Both the position numbers and the translations under genes were made by a program. A stretch of 64,000 nucleotides of DNA, taken from Paramecium octaurelia. Lineage: Eukaryota > Ciliophora > Oligohymenophorea > Peniculida > Parameciidae. This document shows, piece after piece, positions 52,528 to 62,354 of the stretch; the first letter of the stretch is position 1, and every line of letters starts with the position of its first letter. The stretch spans positions 1 through 64,000 of the forward strand of contig CAJJDP010000017.1 in NCBI GenBank assembly GCA_905182995.1. The letters are read 5' to 3'. The notes below the pieces were generated by a model. The model did no database searches, was not told the origin of the DNA, and saw nothing but the letters and a program-made list of their open reading frames with translations.

Positions 52528-53173
52528 ATGGGAATAGACATTGTCAACTTCTATAGCAGCTATGGTAGTTATCACAACAACTTAGTGTAAGTTTAGTTCA
52601 TGACAACATAGGAACAAAGCCATCCACTTAGTTTGCATTCCACTCATCTTGCTCTCTGCTGTCTAAATTATGAACCATTACACATTCACCATCGACACAG
52701 GCTGTTGTAAGCTTAACATTGGATTGATCATGCTCTTTGTCCTCGCTCTGGTCTATATGGCTGTCGACTTTTTGAGTGGAGTAAGATATTGTTATATATG
52801 ATACACTTAAGATTCTTGCTTCCTCATTTTACATATCAGTCACCCTTCTACTCAACCAACACTTTGCCAATGCTGATGAGGCTTAATGGAGTCATCACTT
52901 GTGTGTGGCCACCACTTTCTAAGTAACTTGTTGGATTTTGTAATTTATTGGACATGGAGTGTTTGAAAGTAATTCTATGCAAAAATTCTTCTAATTTTCC
53001 TAGAGCGAGCACCTGCCCTGTTGGACAATATCCTGTAGATCTTCGTGGCTCCTGACTTTGTGTTCTTGGAAATAATGTTCTTCTTGGGTTACAAGCCACA
53101 GATCCATAAGGCTTGCTAGGTTCAGATTGAGAACAGTATCAAACAGTTCAGAAATGATAAGAAACAAAAATGA
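52528..53173 (+). CDS. Mpo1-type (DUF962) 2-hydroxy fatty acid dioxygenase, 184 aa
   Basis: Four exons; introns of 25 nt (52587-52611), 31 nt (52781-52811) and 35 nt (52969-53003) give exactly 185 codons. The protein follows yeast Mpo1/YGL010w: NFYSSYGSYHNNLVNKAIHL at the N-terminus, hydrophobic segments, then QFIGHGVFEKRAPALLDNIL, VAPDFVFLEIMFFLGYKP and a basic tail. Conserved histidines (YGSYH, KAIH, FIGHG) are all present. They are thought to hold Fe(II) in Mpo1, which removes one carbon from 2-hydroxy fatty acids made during phytosphingosine breakdown in the ER membrane. The third intron splits FE/KRAPAL and its removal recreates the motif, which confirms the splicing. Confidence 0.93.
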
Positions 53174-53199
53174 TATAATATTAAAAATTAATATTATCA

Positions 53200-53514
53200 A
53201 TGATAGCCAAGGAACAAATTGATGTCATAGATCAATATGCTCAATCCATCGTTAATTAAGTAGACACCCAATAAAAGAGTATGGCTGATACAGTATTAGC
53301 GAAAGTCGTCTAATGGAAGCTTGCAACCATTTAGAGACTGAATGAGGTGACTATTGTGCATCACGAAAAGAACTTGGACAAAATCAACCAGATTCGAGAT
53401 GAATTCGAGGAAACCAAAAGCATTTGTAAGTTATCCAATCTTTTTATCAAGCCTGCAGAGAATAAACTGGATGAGAATATTTAGAAAATCAATCAAATAC
53501 AAAATTCTGTTTGA
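53200..53514 (+). CDS. Small coiled-coil protein, 104 aa
   Basis: A 105-codon frame begins 26 bp after the Mpo1-like stop: MIAKEQIDVIDQYAQSIVNQ ... HHEKNLDKINQIRDEFEETK ... KINQIQNSV, then TGA. It is mostly helical heptad sequence, of the size of small vesicle-trafficking adaptor subunits, but no family is recognised. Two other frames remain open and coil-like to about 53590 (FEGMESSIDHLKGLK; IEIKLTELERLK), so the true 3' end may lie further right through an intron I could not place. Confidence 0.6.
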
Positions 53515-53632
53515 AGGAATGGAGTCATCAATTGATCATTTAAAAGGATTGAAATCAAATTGACTGAGTTAGAAAGGCTAAAGTAATTATATTTGATTCT
53601 TATTAAATATATATATATATTTATATTAAAAT

Positions 53633-55106
53633 ATGCAAAGTGAATTCTAAGAGGAAGTAGTTAAATCAGAGTACGTTTAAGCAGAGGATCAATCGTTCAA
53701 GTTTGTCAATATGCCCAGTTATAATCCAGAACAACTTGTAGAGGATCGTCTCAGAGAGTCTATTCGACAATCAGCAGCTCAAAGAACAGTTAATCATTAG
53801 GATGACCCAACTTCTGTGAAATTCCATAGACATCAATCGTATAATCAATTACAAGCTTGGATGGAGCAAGTTGGAATCGATATGTAGCAACACAGACAAA
53901 TTATTAAGGATGTTTATCGCCTTTTAGATAAGCGAATTGCAATTTCAAACAGAAGCATTCAAAATCTCATTCATTTCATCAAGACATTTGTGTAACATGA
54001 AAAATAAAATGTAGAGTATTTGAGAACTAAAAATAATGATATCAATAAGCTGTTTCAAGACGGATAGACATTCTACTACCCTAAATTGGATGAAACCATC
54101 AAAGAAATTTGTAATTACGATTAAGGTAACGCTATCAAAATCTTGAATCTCCTCGATGGGATTGACAAATTCATCAAAGAGAAGCTGGACTTCAACATAG
54201 AGATGTTTGAAACTGGCATCTCAACTCATAGGGATCACTATCGAAAAGCCTTTAGCAATTTCGCCTCCAGTTCTTCCAAACTCACAAAATATCGCAGAAA
54301 ACACTAAGGATTGTACCAAAGACAGATGCAGGGAGAATCCAAAGGGAAGGATCTCTATCATACTGAACGCAAATTGATTAACTCCTTTCTTGAGATGGCT
54401 AAGTTGTAGAAGACTATGGGACAAGCAGTAACAAGACTGTTTGATGAAGTCAAGAAACAAGAAGTCCACAGATATCAAATTGTCATCACTTCTCTGAGGA
54501 TGTATCTTGATAAGCATGTCCAATTGAGTCAAAGTAAACAACAGTAGATCTCGGCCTAAGAAGAATTGATTTATGGAGTATCATTTCCATTGTTATATAG
54601 TCTAGCTCATCAATTAATTGGAATCTGAATAAGTGATAGAATCATTCGAAGTGTTGAATTTCTTGGGCCAAGACATTGTGAGGATTGTACAGAAGATGCT
54701 TGGGAAACAACCATTGACCCTTCCGCAATTGCAGGATTTCCTCTGTAATTACCCTGATGCCTATATAAAATTGGGCAGTGTTCAAGAGAATCATTCCTTG
54801 GTTAAATTAAGAATTAAAAGTGCTTAAATTGATTGTGGTAATGTCCTGAAAACTTGGAAGCCGTGTCAAATTATAGCTACAATCGATAACAACATTCTCA
54901 TCTACTTGAAAGAAAACAATGAATTCAAAGGCAAATTCTTCTGTGATTCCTCACAAATCGTACAAAAGACTAGAGTGCCTTTGACTGCAGAAATTAAATG
55001 CACGAAGGCTGGATTTATATTTGACTCTACAAAAACAGCTCTGTTGCAATTGGAGGCTCAGGATTTTGATTCTCTTCATGGTTTGTTATTCAAATAACCC
55101 AAATGA
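53633..55106 (+). CDS. Predicted BAR-like coiled coil plus PH-like domain protein, 481 aa
   Basis: Two exons; one 28-nt intron at 54578-54605 gives exactly 482 codons. Residues about 85-290 form long amphipathic helices with basic patches (DVYRLLDKRIAISNRSIQNL; KYRRKHQGLYQRQMQGE), compatible with an F-BAR or BAR bundle. The last 100 residues (TWKPCQIIATIDNNILIYLK ... LLQLEAQDFDSLHG) have the strand pattern of a PH domain. Such proteins bind and bend membranes. The domain calls are from pattern only; I cannot name an orthologue. No signal peptide or membrane segment. Confidence 0.75.
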
Positions 55107-55218
55107 ATTAATTATCTACATATTTGGTATCTATATTGAATGATCTTTATGGAATTGAATTGCACATATTAATATATATGACTATATTACTTTATACAAT
55201 AATAAAACGAATTAGCAA

Positions 55219-56331
55219 TCATTGCAACTCAGTTATGAACTATTGAGCCAACCTTTATTGTTATTGTCTCTATTGTTCATTCTTTCTCAATTTTTTGAAT
55301 GTAAAGTAAACTAAAAATGGTAGAAGGATCACCTGGAGCACAATAAATATTATTTCTAAAACACTGATGGAATGTTGTTCATCTTGTATGCATAGATTTG
55401 TCTTGAGCTATTGGACAAACACGTAATTTTCTTCAGTTTGAACATTGAAGATCTTATTTTTCAAGAATGGCAATCCCAATATGATGGCATCCTCATATCG
55501 TTCTTCCGTGTAGATTTTTAATACGTCTTATCCATTTTCATAATTGAGGACATAGTTGGTGGGATCAACAATCAAGGGATTGTCTTGGTTGGCATTATTA
55601 TAAAATAGTAGGGAATCCAAGTCATCTCCTCTGTCTTTGCGATCTCTAAAATAGAACCCATTGGAATCAAGGGTGAAACCTTTGGATTCAAAGTACTTTT
55701 TAGGGAAGATTTGTTTTGGTAGTGAAATCACATCTTCTGAAACAATATAGACTGGAAATGAAGCAATATCATAAACTTTGAAAGCAATTTCCATATTTTG
55801 AAGATGAAGACTATAGGCTGTGTACTACTCTTCCTTCAATCTAGTAGAGATGCCTTCAGTATTTAAGGGTTAATAGTTCTGAGATATTGAATTGAAATCT
55901 GTCACAATATATCCTTCAGTCTGAGAGAGACACAAACTAAATCCGTTCTGATAAAAGGTGTTTTGGTGGTTCTGAAATGGAGCCAGAGCAAGGAAACTAA
56001 TTGCATTCTGGACTTCTTCTAATTGTTAGTCAGAGTAAATGATGGTTTACTCGATCTTTTCGTCTGATTTGATGTCTTACAGATAGAAGTTCTCCTTCTC
56101 GAGTTTGACTTTAGTTTTTTACCCGTTCTGGTATACTTCTTCGTAGCATTCGTGCACTTCAATGTCGGGACATCTATCATTTTGGGAGTGTCTTTGCAAG
56201 AATTCGGATAAAACTTCATCCAATTTCAGTTGAACCTGGAAGTCTGAGTCCAAGGTCAGGTAGGGGCGTTCGTCTTTGTAGGAAACTGGATACATGGAAG
56301 AGACAATATAGAATTAGAGAAACAAAAACAT
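55219..56331 (-). CDS. Unknown type I membrane protein, 370 aa
   Basis: One uninterrupted 371-codon frame without introns. The N-terminus MFLFLQFYIVSSMYPVSYKD looks like a cleavable signal peptide. A long, mostly hydrophilic luminal/extracellular part follows (about 22-325). Near the C-terminus is one membrane helix (VLEIIFIVLQVILLPFLVYF) and a short basic, Gln-rich cytosolic tail. Family not recognised. Confidence 0.85.
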
Positions 56332-56460
56332 TTATAAATAAAATTAAAAAATTAGAAATGGAAATCCCAACTATAAATTAATTAGATTTAAGTATTGATT
56401 AATAGCATATAAATTAAAGTCAACCTTAGAGTAATAAAAATTTAAGAGTCAAACACAAAA

Positions 56461-57188
56461 ATGTAAGTATAGGTTCTATTTTATTCAAATAATTCAATAT
56501 TTGCAGTGTCACATTCCCATTGTCGATTGTGCTTCTGCTCTACTTTTGGATTTTGTTCATCTACTAACAAGTGAATGACGAACTATTTAGTTGTGTGCTC
56601 TACAGCTGCGGAGCCAAGTTTCGGCCAGATATTCAACACAGGAGTTAATTTTATCGGATGTTGATCTCCATCCCTCAATTCGGGGGAATCAGCCACATCA
56701 TCATAGGGTTCGTCACCATTCAAATGTACGGGTACATTGCAGAGTACAAGTACGGCAGATTGAAGTACAGCCTCATCCTGTTTCTGGCAGGCTACTCAAG
56801 CAATCTGATGAGCTCCCTCGTTTACCCCTACAGTTTAACCGTGGGGAGTTACGGGATTGTATTTGGAGTGCTGACACTCTACGGGTTTATAATCATTTAA
56901 TAGAAATAATTGGGATAATACAAGAAATTGATTGTAGGCATATACTTTTTGGTATTCTGCATCAATTTTGTTCCCATCATCTCAATCAATCAAATTGATA
57001 TTGCGTGCATCTTTGGTGGTATCCTCTCCACTCTGTTGATGGGAATCTTTTTTCAAAAATTTGATTTCCAAAGGGGATACCTCATCTCTTATGCTGCTTT
57101 AACACTCTTACTAATTTACTTGATCATTGGCACAACTTTGCTATTCACGATGGAAGTGGAGGACATATAAATGAGTAGGTTTTGTTGA
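56461..57188 (+). CDS. Rhomboid-fold membrane protein, probably inactive
   Basis: The frame from about 56508 to TGA 57186-57188 has a rhomboid layout: first helix IVLLLYFWILFIY, a loop, ISIPQFGGISHIIIGFVTIQM, several helices, SLTVGSYGIVFGVLTLYGF and QIDIACIFGGILSTLLMG. In active rhomboids the catalytic serine sits in G-x-S-G; here it reads G-S-Y-G. The helix-6 histidine of A-H-L-G-G is Cys in AC-IFGG. Both catalytic residues therefore appear lost, as in iRhoms. The start is unclear: ATG 56461 is followed at once by a GT, and no normal-size intron joins it in frame to 56508. Length fits a six-helix minimal rhomboid. Confidence 0.7.
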
Positions 57189-57232
57189 TTTCCAATTATA
57201 TATATTTATATTATTATATTATATACTAAAAG

Positions 57233-57820
57233 ATGGATGCAATTATCCAATATGACAAATCCGAATTTCACGAGACCTCATCAGGCATCAAAATATCCAA
57301 GAAATCCATAATCAAAGGCACTGAGCAAATCAATGTGAGTGGCAGGTGCATCTTCTTTAATGATGTCATCTTGAGAGGCGATCTAGCCAAAGTGTCGATT
57401 GGCAAATATTTGGTCGTCCATGAAAAGGTCACTCTAAAGCCCTCCTACACATATGGCTACACCAAAGAATCGCCTACCAAAAAGGTCATCAAATTCCTGC
57501 CCTTGATGATAAGTGATTATGTCGAAATCGAGTCAAGTTCAATTATACAAGCAACCAAGATCGGTACTTGCACATCAATTGGAAAAAACTGTTACATTGT
57601 AATTCTGAATCTATATTATGCGTAGTCACATAGATGCATAATCGGAGAAAACTCAATAATTCTTGATGATTCCATATTGCCACCTGATACCGTTGTACCA
57701 GCCAATAGTGTATATGGAGGAAGACCAGCAGTCTACATAGCAGAAACGCCAGAATCAACTGCAATAATTCAGAAACAAAAATTGATCAATTTTTATAAAA
57801 ACTTTGTGCCTAAGAGTTGA
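57233..57820 (+). CDS. DCTN5: Dynactin subunit p25 (DCTN5), 186 aa
   Basis: Two exons with a 27-nt intron at 57599-57625, giving exactly 187 codons. The sequence follows p25 along its length: YDKSEFHETSSGIKISKKS, NDVILRGDLAKVSIGKYLVV, FLPLMISDYVEIESSSII, IGKNCYISHRCIIGENS, DDSILPPDTVVPANSVYGG and a helical YKNFVPKS end. p25 is a left-handed beta-helix protein in the pointed-end complex of dynactin, which adapts dynein to cargo. The intron is a multiple of three, but removing it restores the hexapeptide pattern (NCYI/SHRC), so it is very likely spliced. Confidence 0.93.
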
Positions 57821-57851
57821 TATTATTATTCTATTCTTATTTATAAACTGC

Positions 57852-58616
57852 TCAACAACAGGTCTTCTTCTTCTTCTGATTCTTCTATTATTGAGATTCA
57901 TCCAATTCCAAGGTGATTATCTGTTTTGTAGGAGACAGGTTTGCCTCTCCAATTACAATCCCTTATAGCTAGAGGTGAGGGTTAATTTTAATTTTACATG
58001 CTTTCCCAAGACGATGAATGAACTGTCTATTCGCCTTATGATTTCGAGGGATAAATCTCGGAAGAGTTGTTGAACGCCAACTCCATTGAGAGCAGAAACT
58101 TCAGCATAGAGGAAACCATGGTCAACTGCATATTACCTCCCTTGGACGGATGACACTTATCGACTAAAATTAATTGAAGGGGACCTGCATACTCTTGCAA
58201 ATCAATTTTATTGCAGACCAGTGCAATTACAACATCTTTAATTATTGAAGCTTCTACTCTCATTGCCATTGTCATTCACTTCTTGCACCCACTTTTCCAC
58301 TCCATTAAATGATTGCATGCTAGAACAATCGTAACAAAGGAGCACGCCTATAGCAGATCGGTAGTATGCACGAATGAGAGATCGAAATGTCTCCTGTCCC
58401 GCAGTATCCCATATAGAGAGACGTATAATCGAGCCAGAGAGATTGATGTCCTTAACACCAAATTCAATTCCCACTGTTGCTTCATGCTCCTGTCTAGGTC
58501 TCTCATGTAAAAACTACTAAACAAGACATGATTTCCCAACATCTTTATCAAAATACTATTGTTTTACATGAATCCCCAATTATGATAAATTTGAATAAGT
58601 ACTTGTATGTGGACAT
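57852..58616 (-). CDS. Rab-family small GTPase, 219 aa
   Basis: Five exons; introns of 25 nt (58543-58567), 22 nt (58236-58257), 29 nt (58156-58184) and 29 nt (57969-57997) give exactly 220 codons. All G-boxes are present: GDSYVGKSCL, ATVGIEFGVKDI, WDTAGQETFRSLIRAYYR, CNKIDL and EVSALNG. The C-terminus ends in KKKKTCC, a double-cysteine prenylation site typical of Rabs. The switch II region resembles the Rab2/4/14 group, but ciliates have many lineage-specific Rabs, so I assign no orthologue. It acts in vesicle traffic. A tyrosine occupies the variable third position of the P-loop where glycine is common. Confidence 0.93.
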
Positions 58617-59062
58617 TCACTTTTTCCTATTTTTAATTTAATTATTCGCTAAAACAACCAAATTCTCATCCAAAATTCATTCTTCGCCCATGATTACAGA
58701 CATATCAACATGGGGCATATCTCATGTAACCAAAAATGATACATCTAAGTAGAATAGTTCAAAATATAGAATTCATTGATATTAAAAAATGACACATTGT
58801 CAAATGAGATGTCTTATGAAATGTTTAACAGTACTGAGAATGTCATTAATATACGATTATTATTAAGTTAAATTGTTTGATCGATTAAAATCTAGTGATT
58901 AATGGATAATGATCTATAGTGTAGTATGTAAACATATCCATAATGTTTCTATTTATTATTCATTTGAGTAGTTTTTTATTCGAATTGTAAGACTGGTTCA
59001 TATTCCTTGTTTCAAACCAGATAATTTTACTATGTTATTAATAAGTAATTTAACAAAAAAGT
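58617..59062. other. Divergent spacer between Rab and coiled-coil genes
   Basis: About 450 bp of AT-rich DNA between two divergently transcribed genes, presumably with both promoters. No other feature is recognised. Confidence 0.5.
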
Positions 59063-59721
59063 ATGTACCCTAGAAGTGTTACTCGCTAAGCAATGTTGAG
59101 GCAAATAGACTCACTCAATTTGTAAATTGAACAAGGCAGATAGAACCACGAAATTGCAATGAAATAAATTAGGGCAGATTAATTAAAAGAGGTAAGTATG
59201 CTCACATTTCATAGATGGAAGCTATTTAAGATGAAATTAAAAGGTATAAAGAGATTATGTCTGATGGACAGTTTCAGTCTTACTTCAAGATGAAGAACGA
59301 TAATACAAAATTAGTTTCAGAGAATGCAATGCTAAGAAACATGCTTAAAGCTGGGTAAATCGCAAATTCTACTAAGGAAATCGAAGTATCACGACTCAAA
59401 TAGAAATTGAGGAAAATAGAAGGTAAATCATTGGAAGTTAGAAAGGAGTCGAGTAATTATGTATGTTATCAGAATATATTATTAAGTCTAGATAAAATGA
59501 ATATTCAACTTTAAGAAAATGCTTAAATTAGAGACATCCCACTTAACCATCATTGGATGAATCTAATATAGAACCACTACCTAAAATATAGTCTATCAAA
59601 TTCAAACTTAACTAATGATAAATTATTCATCTCTATGAAATCACTCACCTTTTTTAATTCTTTTAATTCCCTCAGTTTGAACCATTAATGTTGCTAATTT
59701 ATGATGAAAGAATACATTTGA
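59063..59721 (+). CDS. Unknown coiled-coil protein, 211 aa
   Basis: Two exons with a 23-nt intron at 59192-59214, giving exactly 212 codons. The first 130 residues are helical and heptad-like (MLRQIDSLNLQIEQGRQN; SRLKQKLRKIEGKSLEV); the last part is Ser/Asn-rich and less regular, so the 3' end could be mis-assigned. No family recognised. Confidence 0.7.
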
Positions 59722-59743
59722 TTATATGACACTTTAATCATAG

Positions 59744-60220
59744 TCAAATGTTAATGTGTAGCCATTTAGCGTTTGTCTGGTATACAAATGAAAATCTTGG
59801 AGAAATAAAAGAAATTGTTAATATCTCATGAAATGTAATCTGTTTCTGTGTAGAATCAACGATCTTTAATCTTAATGATAAACTCGAACCCAAATTAAAC
59901 TTAACAGTAGTATTTCCATATTGTTACCCTTCTATTTGAAACTAATAATTTACTTAGTAGTTTTCAATAATCTATACAAATTGGTGAATCGTACTTAGTA
60001 GTACTGACAAACTTGCATAATCTTCTGTTTCCAAAATACAAGACAATTCTACAATCTAATTTCTTACATTTTAATTTTAATACAATTGTTAAAAACGAAG
60101 AGAAATTTGATTGCACAGGGTCCAAAAATAAATCTCTAAATTTAGCACGACATCTAAAAAAGAACATCCTATTAATGATGGTCCTGAGTAAATCTTCTTG
60201 TCAGCGATTTTAGCTTGTAT
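59744..60220 (-). CDS. Possible gene, 158-codon open frame without a clear start
   Basis: A minus-strand frame lies between two TGA codons and ends at TGA 59746-59744. It has protein-like stretches (LLSTIHQFVQIIENY; VKFNLGSSLSLRLKIVD). No ATG opens it, so a 5' exon would be needed, and I could not find the intron. Other frames over the same stretch are also open, which lowers the value of openness. It would be convergent with the coiled-coil gene, 22 bp between stops. Confidence 0.3.
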
Positions 60221-60315
60221 TCATATTTTAGCCTTTGCTTTAAATATGTTTTATGCATTAATTGAGGGTATATAGTATTTCATGTTTTCATTATTTACTT
60301 ATTAATAAATTAAGA

Positions 60316-62312
60316 ATGAGTTCAGATGAGGATATTCCTAAAATTATAAAATCAACATCATCAAGACATGAATAGATGATCTAATCATTGATAGATAATG
60401 AGGGAGGTCGATAAAATTTATAAGTTTTGAATGATCGGAAGGTGCTTTTGATATATGCATCCGGAGCTGCTGCTGCAGAAGGGGAAGTGAATGAATCTCA
60501 TATGAAAGTAGTCAAAGGAAGATTGGAACAGAGATTGAAAAACATTTCATTCCTTTGTGACCTTGAATACACTTAAGTATTTAATCAATAATATTATAAA
60601 GTACCATAGTCAGGAGGGATGTCTTGCTACTCCAATATCTGAATTCGGAAGAAGAATAATATACAAAGTTATGGAATTGGAGTAAATAACCAATTCCAGA
60701 CAAACAGTAAGATAATATCATTATGTAGTCTTATGCTGATATCAGACATATAGCAGAAGTTATTAAGGAGAATTATGAGAAATATAGTGCTTTTGTTATT
60801 TTGAGTGGAATTGCAACAATCACTTATCTTGGAACAAACCTGTCCTTCATGTTAGAAAACTTATAAAAAACTGTAGTGATCACTGGATCGCTACTGCCAT
60901 TGTCCTTTATGAGAAATGACGCATTCCAAAATATCTTGGATTCATTAATTTTAGCTGGGCATTTTTTAATTCCTGAGGTGTTGATCACCATGGATCACAA
61001 GGCTTACAGAGCCAATAGATGCAGACAATTAAAATGCGATTCCTTGGATTGCATAGAGAGTCCAAACTTTCCACATTTGGTAGAATTCGGAATCAACGTT
61101 GAAATCAAGTGGCAACTGGTGTTAAGAAGAGGAGAACAGATGTTCACAAGTGATGATAGCACCTTGGAATTAGCCCCTCCATTTGTGACTGATGTCATTA
61201 TAATAAAGATCACTCCCTACACTAGTGTTGAGCATATTAGACATATTCTGAACACTCCAAAATTGAGATGTTGTATATTAGAATGCTATCACTTTGGAGA
61301 AATGCCTCATAGTTAGGAATTGTACAATGTATTGTAGCATGCTCAATAATAATTGGGCATTATATTGATTCAGATATCTCAATGCATCAAGGGTTAGCCA
61401 ATTGCGAACTTCAAGAAGTTGGTCAATGGCATTCTAGTCTAATACGATATCACTCCGGAAAGTGCTTAAGCCAAAATAGCCTATTTATTAGGCAAGGGAT
61501 ACAGCAATCAAGAAATCTATTAAAAGTTTCCATAGAATTTATAGGGGGAGACTGAGTCAGTGAGGTAGTTTGAGAAGTTTGAAGTACAAAAGTAGCATTT
61601 CATCCAAACAATATTGGAGACTCTTCAAAAGACTACTGGGGACGAGCAGATTAGTCAGAATATGGACATTATGAATAAATACATAATTCCTAATTTGGGA
61701 TGCTTTCTTGCTACAACGGGGTAGTTGGAATTGATCAAGGATTTGAGGAAGAATGAAGGAAATCTCAATATTCCTGATTTTGATGGTAGAACTATACTTC
61801 ATTTGGCTGCTGCAAACAAATAGATTGAAATCATAAAATACTTGGTGGAAGAAGTTCATGTTGAAATCAATCCGATCGATTACTTAGGATATTCTCCCAT
61901 GTACGAGGTGTTGATTAGTAGAGACAAGGACTTGTTACTTTACTTTTATTAGAATGGAGGCATAATCTCAGCACCTCATCATATACTAGTGGATTTAATC
62001 TTGTCATCTGGTTTGAATGGGGATTTGGAGCTGTTGGAACTCATATTCCATGGGGGGATCAAGAACCTGAATCATTTTGTCAATGTTGATAATAGAAATA
62101 TAGCTCACATGGCAGTTATGTCTATGAATTCCAAAATCATCAAATTCTTGAGATTCAAAGCTAAATTCGACTTTAGCAACAGAGACAGATGGGGAAACAC
62201 TCCGTTGGAAAATGCACTTGAAATCAAAAGCAAGAAAATCAAAATAATACAAGTAAATGAAGTCGCCATCGACGAAATCATTGAGATATTGGCTACTATA
62301 GGAAATGATTGA
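60316..62312 (+). CDS. Asparaginase-fold protein with ankyrin repeats, catalytic residues lost, 649 aa
   Basis: Three exons; introns of 25 nt (60577-60601) and 22 nt (60707-60728) give exactly 650 codons. Residues about 45-370 follow the type I asparaginase / 60-kDa lysophospholipase (ASPG) family: KVLLIYASGAAAAEGE, YSAFVILSGIATITYLGTNL, SFMLENLQKTVVITGS, LPLSFMRNDAFQNILDSL, ESPNFPHLVEFGIN. The C-terminal third has ankyrin repeats (DGRTILHLAAANKQIEIIK; NRDRWGNTPLENAL), as in the eukaryotic fusion. The family's first catalytic motif G-G-T-I is S-G-A-A here, and the second, H-G-T-D-T, is S-G-I-A-T, so both nucleophilic-site threonines and the aspartate are missing. The fold is preserved without breaks, so a non-enzymatic role is likely. 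Confidence 0.9.
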
Positions 62313-62354
62313 TGTATCCATATTATATATATATATTATTATATACAAATTTGA

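Noticed and set aside
57599..57625. Reading the 27-nt segment of dynactin p25 as coding
   Set aside because: It is in frame and lacks TGA, but it has GT...AG ends and breaks the hexapeptide repeat; removal matches p25.
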